Assembly (NCBI RefSeq): GCF_009765355.1
Contig: NZ_VTHK01000036.1
Span: forward strand, 31,377 to 95,376
Direction of reading: 5' to 3'
Source of the DNA: Amycolatopsis anabasis
GTDB taxonomy: Bacteria > Actinomycetota > Actinomycetes > Mycobacteriales > Pseudonocardiaceae
DNA length: 64,000 bases
In this document: one piece after another, positions 29,385-38,600 of the stretch
Layout: each line of letters begins with the position of its first letter
Position numbering within the stretch: position 1 is the stretch's first letter
Position numbers and translations under genes: made by a program
Notes under the pieces: generated by a model
The model's database searches: none
Told to the model about the DNA's origin: nothing
Seen by the model: the letters and a program-made list of their open reading frames with translations, nothing else

Positions 29385-32300
29385 AGAAGCCAGCGCCGGC
29401 GCCAAACTGCTGCGCAGCCGCCTCAAGCAGCGCGCGACCGCCCGCGACACCGCCATCCCCGCCCAGCCGCGCGGTGGCCCGCTCCCGCTTTCCTTCTCCC
29501 AGCAGCGGTTGTGGGCACTGGACCGGCTCCGCCCCGGCGGCACCGACTACCTGGTGCCGATCGTCCTGCGCCTGAGCGGGCCGCTGTCGCCGCCCGAGCT
29601 GACCCGCGCCCTGGCGGATCTGGTGCGCCGCCACGAGATCCTGCGCACCCGCTATGCCACCGACGATTCCGGCGAGCCGGTGCAGATCATCGAGGACGAT
29701 CCGCACCTCCCCGTCGACTTCACCGATTTGTCCACAAAGGACAACATCGATCTGGAGGCGGTGCTCGCCGAGGAGGCCTGGAAACCGTTCGACCTGGCCA
29801 CCGGGCCGGTGCTGCGCGCGCGGCTGATCCGGCTCTCGCCCGAGGAACACGTGCTGGCGATCATCGTGCACCACATCGCGATGGACGGCTGGTCGGCCAC
29901 TGTCCTGGTGCGCGAGCTGGAGGCGCGGTTCGCCGGGCGGGACCTCCCGCCGCTCACCGTGCAGTACGCGGACTTCGCGGCCTGGCAGCGCGAGCAGCTC
30001 TCCGCGGAACGCACCGCGCACACCGTCGAGTACTGGCTCAAGCACCTGGAAAGCCTGCCGCCGCTGGAACTGCCGACCGACCGGCCCCGCCCGGCCGTCT
30101 GGGATCCGCGCGGGGACACGATCCGGTTCGAGATCCCGGCCGAGGTGGGCGACCGGGTCGGCGCCCTCGCCCGGGAGAACCAGGCCACCCCGTTCATGGC
30201 CTACCTCGCCGCGTTCTGGGCGCTGCTCTCGCGCTACACCGGACAGGACGATTTCGCGGTGGGCACCCCGGTCGCGGGCCGCACGCACACCGAAACCGAG
30301 GCGATCGTCGGCATCTTCATCAACATGCTGGTGCTGCGCGCCGATCTGAGCGGCGACCCCACGTTCCGCGAACTGCTCGGCCGCGCCCGGACCTGCGCGA
30401 TCGACGCGTTCGCGCACCAGGAGGTGCCGTTCGAACGGCTGGTCGCCGAACTGGCCACCGACCGCGACCTGTCCAGCCACCCGCTGTTCGGCGTCAACTT
30501 CGTCATGCAGAACACCGAACCGGTGCGGTTCGCCGCGGGCGGGGTGACCGGCGAGGAGATCGAAATCGCTTCGCGCAGCGCGAAGTTCGATCTGACCTGG
30601 ACGCTGGAGGAACGTCCGGACGGTTCGGTCGCGGGCGAGGTCACCTTCGGCCACGCCCTGCTCGACGCGGCCACCGCCGAACGGATGGCCCGGCACTACG
30701 TCCGCCTGCTCCAGGCCGCGGTGACCGACCCCGGCCGCCGGATCGGCGATCTCCCGCTGCTGAGCGAGAACGAACTGCGCGACCTGGTCCGCGGCCCGGT
30801 GTCCGCCGCGCCCGACGGGCCGTGCCTGCACGAACGGTTCGCCGAACAGGCCCGGCGGAACCCGGACGCGCTCGCATTGACCTTCGAAGGCGAGCACCTG
30901 ACCTACCGCGAACTCGACACCCGGGCCAACCAGCTCGCGCACCAGCTGCGCGCGCTCGGCGCGGGCCGCGAGGAGCTGGTCGGCGTCTGCCTGCGCCGCG
31001 GCGCGAACACGATCGTCGCCATCCTCGGCGCGCTCAAGGCCGGTGCGGCGTACCTGCCGCTGGACCCCGACCACCCCGCCGAACGGATCGCCTACATCCT
31101 GGAGGACGCGGGCGCGCGGGTGGCGGTCACCGAGCAGGCGCTCACCGACCGGGTTCCGGCGCTCGACGAGGTCCTGGTCCTCGATGACCCCGAGCAGAGC
31201 GCGGTGCTCGCCGCGCTGCCCGCCACGGCGCCGGAAACCGGCGCGCATCCCGGCGATCTGGCGTACGTGATCTACACGTCCGGTTCCACCGGCCGCCCCA
31301 AGGGCGTGCAGGTGACCCACTCGAACGTGGTGCGGCTGCTCACCTCCACCGAGGAGGAGTACCGGTTCAACTCCGACGACGTCTGGGTCCTGTTCCACTC
31401 CTACGCGTTCGACGTGTCGGTGTGGGAGATCTGGGGCACCTTCCTCTACGGCGGCCGCCTGGTCGTGCCGTCCTACGAGGTCACCCGCTCGCCCTGGGAT
31501 CTGGTCCGGCTGCTCGCCGACGAGGGCGTGACCGTGCTCAACCAGACCCCGTCGGCCTTCCGCGTCCTGGTCGAACTGGCCGAGCGCGGCGGCGATCCGG
31601 CACTGGACCGCCTCCAGCTCCGGTACGTCATCCTCGCCGGTGAGGCGGTGGACGTGGCCACGCTGAAACCCTGGTGGGACCGGTTCGGCGACACCGCGCC
31701 GCTGATCGTCAACAAGTACGGCATCACCGAGACCACCGTGCACGTGACCTACCGGCCGCTCCGGCTGTCCGATCTGGACGGTGATCGCAGCCCGGTCGGC
31801 CACCCGATGCGCGACCTCACGATGTACATTTTGGACGGCAACCTGCGCCCGGTCCCGGTCGGCGTGCCCGGCGAGATCTACGTCGGCGGCCCCGGGGTGA
31901 CCCGCGGCTACCTGGACCGCCCGGCGCTCACCGCCCAGCGCTACGTCCCCGATCCGTACGGCCCGCCGGGCGCGCGGCTGTACAAGTCCGGCGACAAGGC
32001 CCGCGTGCTGCCGAACGGAGACATCGGCTTCCTCGGCCGGTTCGACCACCAGGTGAAGATCCGCGGCTTCCGGATCGAACTGGGCGAGGTCGAATCCTGC
32101 CTGTCCGGGCATCCGGACGTCGAGGCCGCGGTGGTCGTGGTGCACGAATCCGCACCGGGCGACCGGCGCCTGGTCGCCTATCTGCACCCGAAGGACAGCG
32201 CCCAGCTCACCCCGGCCGACATCCGCGCCTACGCCGCGCAGGAGCTGCCGAGTTACATGGTCCCGGCGATCTTCATGCTGGTGCCCAAGCTCCCGCTCAC

Positions 32301-35097
32301 GGTGAACGGCAAGGTCGACCGGCGGGCGTTGCCAAGCCCCGAGGGGGCGCGCCAGGAACCCGAACAGGGTTACGTGGCCCCGCGCACCGCCGCCGAACGC
32401 GCGGTCGTCGAGGTCTGGTCCCGGATTCTCGGGATCGCGCGGATCGGCATGCACGACAACTTCTTCACCCTGGGCGGCGACTCCATCCGGGCCATCCGGC
32501 TGGTGGGCGCGCTGCGCGAGGCGGGGCACGAGTTCTCCGTGCAGGACCTGTTCCGGCACCAGACGATCGCCGAGCTGGTGCGGGGTGGCGGCGAAACGAC
32601 CGCGGAGGAGACCGGCACCGCGCCGTTCTCCCTGCTGCGCGAGGAGGACCGCGCGGCGCTGCCGGGCGGGCTGGCCGACGCGTACCCGATGTCCATGGTC
32701 CAGGTCGGGATGATCTCCGAGATGGTCGCCGACCGGCGGCGGAACCTGTACCACAACATCACCAGCTACCTGATCCGCGACGAGGAGCCGTTCAGCCTCG
32801 ACGCCCTGCGCGCGGCGATCGACACCGTGGTGTCCCGGCACGAGGTGCTGCGCACGTCGTTCGACCTGACCTCGTACCGCGAACCGCTGCAGCTCGTGCA
32901 CCGGGCCGCGTCGATGCGGCTGGGCTGCGACGATCTGCGCGGGAAACCCGAAGCCGAACGGGAAGCGGTGCTGCGGGAGTTCCGGGAAACCGAGCGGGCG
33001 GAACCGTTCGACCTGGCGAACGCGCCGCTGGTGCGCATCCACGTGCACCGGGTCAGCGACGACCGGTGGTTCCTCAACTTCACCGAATGCCACTCGGTGC
33101 TCGACGGCTGGAGCCACAACTCGCTCATCACCGAACTGCTCGCCTGCTACCGCGCCCTGCGCGCCGGACAAGCGCTGCCCGCGAATCCAGCACCCGAGGT
33201 GCGGTTCGCGGACTTCATCGCGGCGGAACGGCGTGCCCTGGCCGACGCCGGGCACCGCGAGTTCTGGGCGGACCGCCTGGGCAGCGCCGATCAGCTGACC
33301 ATCCCCGCGTCCTGGGCCGATCCGGACGGCGAACCGTTCTACGAGCTGACCCTGCCGATCGGCGACCTGGAACCGAAACTGCGCGAGCTGGCGGACACCG
33401 CGAACGCGTCGCTGAAGGCCGTGCTGGTCGCGGCGCACACCGCGGTGTGGGCGGAACTCACCGGGCGCCGCCCGTTCTTCTGCGGCCTGGTCGGCAACGG
33501 CCGGCTCGAGGTCGAGGGCGGGGACCTGGTTCGCGGGATGTTCCTGAACACCCTGCCGTTCGTGGCGCCGACCGGACCGGGCACCTGGCGGGAGCTGGTG
33601 CGGGCCGCGTTCGCGGAGGAAGTCGAGGTCTGGGGCCACCGCCGCTTCCCGATGCCCGCGATCCAGCGCGCGTTCGGCGACGGCACCCGGCTGCTCGAGG
33701 TCGTGTTCAACTACCTCGACTTCCACATCCTCGACCGCGAGGCCGTGGACACCGCGGGCAGCGTGGACCTGTCCCCCAACGAGTTCTCGCTCGAGGTCTC
33801 GACCCAGCCGGGACAGCTGGTGTTCTCCGCGCAGTCGCAGTGGATCGGGCGCGCGCACACCGAACTCCTCACCCGCCTGTACCGCCGGGCCCTGGAAGCG
33901 ATGGCCGCCGACCCCGACGGGAATGTCCGAAGTGGACTCATCACCGAGGAGGAGTCGCTGCTGCGCGCGCATCCCGGTGACTTCCTCAAACCGGTGCTGC
34001 CGCGCACCAGCCGGCCCCGGACGAGTTCCGCGCACGTCGCGCCGAGCGGTGACGCCGAGGAGACGCTCGCCGCGGTGTGGGCGCAGGTGCTCGGGCTGGG
34101 CCGGATCGGCGCGACCGACGACTTCTTCGCACTCGGCGGGGATTCGCTGCTGATGATGCGGATCATCATCCGGCTGCGCGAGGAACACGGGATCGAACTG
34201 GCGTTCCGCGATTTCGTCGAGCACCGGACCGTCCGGGCCATCGCCGCGCACGCGACCGGCGGCGCCCAGCGCCCGGCCCTGGTGTGGCATACGAAAGCCG
34301 GGGAGAAGCCGACGCTGTTCTGCGTGCACCCCGGCGGCGGGAGCGCGCACTGGTACCAGCACCTGGCCGACGCCTTCGCCGGGGACCGCCCGCTGGCCGC
34401 GTTCGAATGGCCCGGGCTCAACGGCACGCCCGAGTCGCCGCGCAGCGTCGAGGCGACCGCCGCGCGCTACCTCGCCGAACTGCGGGCGGCCCAGCCACAC
34501 GGCCGGTACCACCTGCTCGGCTGGTGCGGTGGCGGCGGGATCACCTGGGAGATGGCACGCACGCTGCGCGCCGAAGGCGAGGACGTGCACCTGGTCCTGA
34601 TGGACCCGGTCGCCGTCTCGGCGGACGGCACCCTGCCGCGCGCGGCGGATCTCGACCTCTTCCGGCGCGGCGAGGCGCTGTGCGAGGTGCTGCGGCGGAA
34701 CGACGACGCCGAGGCGCGCGCCGAACTCGGCGACATCCTGCGCGAGGTCATCGAGGACGACCGCGGCACCCCGCTGCGCGCCGAGGACATCGGGCCGCAG
34801 TGGCTGGCCCGGCTGCGCACCTGGCGGGAACTGGTGGAGGTCGAACGCGCCTACCGGTTCGCCGGATACCCGGGCTCGCTGGACCTGATCGTGTGCGACG
34901 AACTGGTCAGCGGCGAACACGTGGCGATCGTCGGGCAACCGTACGACGACTACGTGCGGAACTGGTCCGCGCACACTTCCGGTGAACTGCGGATCCACCG
35001 GATACCCGGCGACCACCTCGGCGTCCTGCGCCCGCCGCATGTGGCGGCGCTGCACGAGGTGCTCACCGGTCTGCTCGACGGGAAGGAACAGCAGTGA
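29374..35097 (+). CDS. Terminal nonribosomal peptide synthetase, C-A-T-C-T-TE
   Basis: 1907 residues. C5 (about 35-460) has HHIAMDG at 166. A5 (about 480-985) has pocket residues DVWNIAKVHK, near the threonine code DFWNIGMVHK but with changes at 236, 301 and 322. T5 Ser1037. C6 (about 1095-1520) is a different C subtype with CHSVLDG (Cys1239, His1240), keeping the second, catalytic His. T6 Ser1591 follows directly with no A domain. The thioesterase (about 1640-1905) has GWCGGG in place of GxSxG, with Cys1718 as the expected nucleophile, Asp1744 and His1881. Cys thioesterases occur in some lactone- and lactam-forming NRPSs. T6 must be loaded in trans or act unloaded. The ATG overlaps the upstream NRPS stop; the stop overlaps the ketoreductase GTG. 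Confidence 0.94.
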
Positions 35098-36083
35098 CGG
35101 ACAAACCACTGGTCGTGGTGCTCGGCGCCTCGGGCTTCCTGGGCACCGCGGTCACCGCCGAACTCGCCGACCGGCCGATCCGGCTGCGGCTGGTGGCCCG
35201 CCGCCCGGCGACGGTCCCGGTCGGCGCCAAGGCGGAAACCGAGGTGCGCACCGCGGACCTCACCGCACCCGGCGCGCTCGCGGACGCGGTCGCCGGGGCC
35301 GACGCGGTGATCCACCTGGTCGCCCACATCACCGGCGCGTCCACCTGGCGGGTCGAGGAAGGCGACACCACGGCCAACCGGGTCAACCTCGGCCTGGTGC
35401 ACGATCTGATCGACGCGCTCCGCGCGCAGCGGCGGGACGGCCCGCCCCCGGTGGTCGTGTTCTCCGGATCCCTTTCCCAGGTCGGCAAACCCACCGGCCC
35501 GCGGATCACCGGCAGCGAGTTCGACGAACCGGCGAGCGAGTACGACCGGCTGAAGCTCGCCGCGGAACAGGCGTTGCGCGACGCCACGACCGACGGTGTG
35601 GTGCGCGCGTGCACGCTGCGCCTGGCCACGCTGTACGGCCAGGGCAACGGGCCGCTCGACCTGGAACGCGGCGTGGTTTCCGCGATGATGCGCCGCGCGT
35701 TCGCCGGGGAGCCGCTCACCATGTGGCACGACGGCACGGTCGCCCGCGATCTGGTCTGCGTCGACGACGTGGCCCGCGCGTTCGCGGCGGCGCTGGACCA
35801 CGCGGACGCGCTCGCCGGGCGGCACTGGCTCATCGGCACCGGGGAGTCCACCGCCATCGGCGATCTGTTCGCCGCGATCGCCGACGCGGTCGCCGCGGTC
35901 ACCGGGCGGCCGCCGGTGCCGGTGGAGTCGGTGGAATCCGAACACGCCGGCGCCTCCGATCTGCTGGACTTCGTCGTCGGTTCGACGGCGTTCGGGGAGA
36001 CCACCGGCTGGTCGCCCCAGGTGTCCCTGCGCGCGGCACTGCACCGCGCGGCCGTCGCGAGACACGCGGCGAACGAGAACTGA
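35094..36083 (+). CDS. dTDP-4-keto-6-deoxyhexose 4-ketoreductase (EvaE/EryBIV type)
   Basis: 329 residues, extended SDR. GASGFLGTAV is the NAD(P)-binding loop at residue 10, SGSLSQVG carries the active-site Ser, and SEYDRLKLAAEQAL the YxxxK pair. LYGQGNGPLDLERGVV and the RDLVCVDDVARAF segment are typical of the TylC2/EryBIV/EvaE group rather than of 4,6-dehydratases. It should perform the final C-4 reduction that sets the stereochemistry separating vancosamine from 4-epi-vancosamine. Translation is coupled to the NRPS through a GTGA overlap, so sugar and peptide are made from one transcript. Confidence 0.9.
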   Translation: MTDKPLVVVLGASGFLGTAVTAELADRPIRLRLVARRPATVPVGAKAETEVRTADLTAPGALADAVAGADAVIHLVAHITGASTWRVEEGDTTANRVNLGLVHDLIDALRAQRRDGPPPVVVFSGSLSQVGKPTGPRITGSEFDEPASEYDRLKLAAEQALRDATTDGVVRACTLRLATLYGQGNGPLDLERGVVSAMMRRAFAGEPLTMWHDGTVARDLVCVDDVARAFAAALDHADALAGRHWLIGTGESTAIGDLFAAIADAVAAVTGRPPVPVESVESEHAGASDLLDFVVGSTAFGETTGWSPQVSLRAALHRAAVARHAANEN

Positions 36084-36115
36084 CCGCATATTCCCGATCC
36101 GAAAGACCCGCTGCC

Positions 36116-36895
36116 GTGTCACATCCCGAACCGACCGAAACCCACCACCGCACCCGGCGCCAGGTCCTCGCCGGGGCCGCGGTCGCCGTACCCCTGACCT
36201 TCCTGCCCTGGCCCGGAATCGCCGGCGCCGCCGGGCCCGAGGCCGAGATCTCGCTCGCCGGGCTGCGGTTCCTCACCCGGCACGAGGCGGCCGTGCTCGT
36301 CGAAGCGACCGCCCGCCTGGTCCCCGGGCCGACCGACGATCCCGCCGAGGCGGGGCATCCGGGCGCGCGGGAAGCCGGTGTCGTGCACTACCTCGACGCG
36401 CTGCTGTCCGCTTTGGACTACGCGCCGGAGCGCGTGCACTCCGGCGGCCCGTGGAGCGACCGCAACGGCGGCGGCGTCAACTTCCTGACCCGGTTCGTCC
36501 CGCTCACGCACGCCCAGCGCATCGCCTGGACGCAGCGCATCGGCGACTGGCGCCGCCGGTACCGCGAAGGCGTCAAACTGCTGGACACCCTGGCGCAGGG
36601 CGACTTCGCCCGCGCCACGGCCGAGACCCGCGACCAGGTTCTCGCCGATCCGCGGGCCGCCGAGTTCGTCGAACTGCTCTTCGGCCACACCTGCGAGGGC
36701 ATGTACGGCAATCCGGAGTACGGCGGCAACCGGAACCTGTCCGGCTGGCGGGACATCAAGTTCCCCGGGGACAGCCAGCCGCGCGGCTACACCCCGGACG
36801 AGGTGCGCCGGTCCGACGGCCCGGACCCGGTGGAGAAGAGCCCGATCGTCGACGACTTCCTCAAGTTCCTCGCTGACCCGCCGGAAGGATCCTGA
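36116..36895 (+). CDS. Gluconate 2-dehydrogenase subunit 3 family protein with Tat signal
   Basis: 259 residues from a GTG. A twin-arginine signal occupies residues 12-38: TRRQVLAGAAVAVPL, then a hydrophobic run ending IAGA. The mature part has the small-subunit pattern of FAD-dependent sugar dehydrogenases: LTRHEAAVLVEATARLVPGPTDDP...HPGAREAGVVHYLDALL, and HTCEGMYGNPEYGGNRNLSGWRDI. In characterised complexes this subunit carries the export signal and takes the folded catalytic partner across the membrane with it. The catalytic GMC gene overlaps its stop by 1 bp and has no signal of its own, which fits that model. The complex should therefore act outside the cytoplasmic membrane. Confidence 0.85.
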   Translation: MSHPEPTETHHRTRRQVLAGAAVAVPLTFLPWPGIAGAAGPEAEISLAGLRFLTRHEAAVLVEATARLVPGPTDDPAEAGHPGAREAGVVHYLDALLSALDYAPERVHSGGPWSDRNGGGVNFLTRFVPLTHAQRIAWTQRIGDWRRRYREGVKLLDTLAQGDFARATAETRDQVLADPRAAEFVELLFGHTCEGMYGNPEYGGNRNLSGWRDIKFPGDSQPRGYTPDEVRRSDGPDPVEKSPIVDDFLKFLADPPEGS

Positions 36896-38577
36896 TGACA
36901 CGCAAGGCAATCGTGATCGGCAGCGGGGCGGGCGGTTCGATCGCGGCGATGACCCTGGCCGAGGCGGGCTGGGAAGTGACCGTCTACGAGAAGGGCCCCA
37001 ACTACTTCACCAACCTGGAAGGTCCCGGGCCGGTCGGCACCGCGTTCTCCAACGACGAGGTGAAGAGCAAGTTCCGCAACTTCAACACCCCGGACCCGCT
37101 GATCTACCCCCAGACGTTCCGCAGCTCGGAGGCGGAACCGGTGGCGCACGTCGGCATGGTCAGCGCGCTGCCGCAGCTGGTCGGCGGCGGCACCATGCAC
37201 TGGGACGCCAAGGTTCCCCGGTTCTGGGACATCGACTTCCAGGCCCTGTCCGCGGACGGCCCGGTGCCCGGCGCGGATGTGCAGGACTGGCCGTTCGACT
37301 ACGCGGAACTCGCGCCCTACTACGACGAGGTCGAGGCACTGCTCGGGGTGCAGGGCGACGCGGACGCGTTGTCCGAGGTCAGCAAGAAGCACGCGCCGCG
37401 CGCCAAACCGTACGCGATGGGCCCCGGCCCGCAGCAGCACGCGTCGCTGATCACCGCCGAGGGCGCGCGCAAGATCGACCTGCACCCCTCCCCCATCCCG
37501 GCCGCGATCAACTCCCGGGCCCGCGACGCCCGGCCCGCGTGCAACAACTGCGGATTCTGCGCCGGCTACGGCTGCACGACGCAGGCCCGCGGCAGCGCGC
37601 TCGACCCGCTGCGCCGGGCGCTGCGCACCGGACGCGTCGATCTGGTGCCGGACACCATGATCACCAAGGTGGTGCTGCGCGGGAACCGGGCGTGGGGCGT
37701 CGAATGGGCCCGCCCCACCCCGCACGGGCTCAAACGCGGCAAGCAGGGCGCGGACGTGGTGGTGATGGCCGCGTCGGCGATGGAGACGGTCCGGCTCGCG
37801 CTGCTGTCCGGGCTCCCGAACGCCAGCGGCCGGATGGGTCAGCGGCTGATGCTGCACTCGGTGCTGGACTGGTGGGGCATCTTCCCCGGCGAACGGCTGC
37901 ACACCCACCGGGGCCGGTCGGCCACCCAGTTCCTGGAGGACTTCAACGACCCCGATTTCGGGGACGTCCGGGACTTCGCCAAGCAGAACGGCCTGCCGTA
38001 CGTGCGGGGCGGGATGGTCGAACTCGGGCTCGGTTCGGATCCGATCATCGAGGCCAACACCTACCGCGCGCACCTGAAGACCCTGCGCCCGGGCAAACCG
38101 TTCGGCGCGGACTTCAAGCGGATGATGCGGGCGAGCCTGCTGCGCGACCGGTTCGTGCGGATCGCCATGGTCGGCACCGATCTGCCGTACCGGACGAACA
38201 CCGTCACCCTCGACCCCGAGGTGAAGGACGTGCACGGGCTGCCGGTCGCGCGGATCACCTACGCGGTGGGCAAGCACGAGAACCTCGCGCAGGAGTACTA
38301 CCTGCCCTGGCTCGCCTACCTGCTGGAGCAGGCGGGCGCCGAGTTCAGCACGCGCACCGGGCGGACCAGCGTGGTGCCGGACAGCATCCACATCCTCGGC
38401 GGCATGCACCTGGGCGCGGATCCCAGGACCAGCGTCTGCGATCCGTACGGCCGGGTGCACGGCACCGACAACGTCTTCGTGACCGACGGCTCGACCGCGG
38501 TCACCTCGGGCGGCCACAACCCGACGCTGACCCTGATGTCGGTGGCGCTGCGCTCCATGCGACACCTGGTGACCTGA
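36895..38577 (+). CDS. GMC-family FAD oxidoreductase (large subunit, hitchhiker export)
   Basis: 560 residues. The N-terminal GSGAGGSIAA loop binds FAD; GGGTMHWDAKVPRFWDIDF is the GMC/gluconate-dehydrogenase signature; the C-terminal SGGHNPTLTLMSVAL holds the catalytic His-Asn region. A four-Cys cluster CNNCGFCAGYGC (216, 219, 222, 227) could bind an iron-sulfur centre, as in FAD-glucose dehydrogenase large subunits. There is no signal peptide, so export with the Tat subunit is inferred. A likely role is oxidation of a sugar or alcohol on the exported glycopeptide, passing electrons to a membrane acceptor. The acylase gene follows 23 bp downstream. Confidence 0.87.
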   Translation: MTRKAIVIGSGAGGSIAAMTLAEAGWEVTVYEKGPNYFTNLEGPGPVGTAFSNDEVKSKFRNFNTPDPLIYPQTFRSSEAEPVAHVGMVSALPQLVGGGTMHWDAKVPRFWDIDFQALSADGPVPGADVQDWPFDYAELAPYYDEVEALLGVQGDADALSEVSKKHAPRAKPYAMGPGPQQHASLITAEGARKIDLHPSPIPAAINSRARDARPACNNCGFCAGYGCTTQARGSALDPLRRALRTGRVDLVPDTMITKVVLRGNRAWGVEWARPTPHGLKRGKQGADVVVMAASAMETVRLALLSGLPNASGRMGQRLMLHSVLDWWGIFPGERLHTHRGRSATQFLEDFNDPDFGDVRDFAKQNGLPYVRGGMVELGLGSDPIIEANTYRAHLKTLRPGKPFGADFKRMMRASLLRDRFVRIAMVGTDLPYRTNTVTLDPEVKDVHGLPVARITYAVGKHENLAQEYYLPWLAYLLEQAGAEFSTRTGRTSVVPDSIHILGGMHLGADPRTSVCDPYGRVHGTDNVFVTDGSTAVTSGGHNPTLTLMSVALRSMRHLVT

Positions 38578-38600
38578 GTAACCGAAAACTGGGGAGAAAG

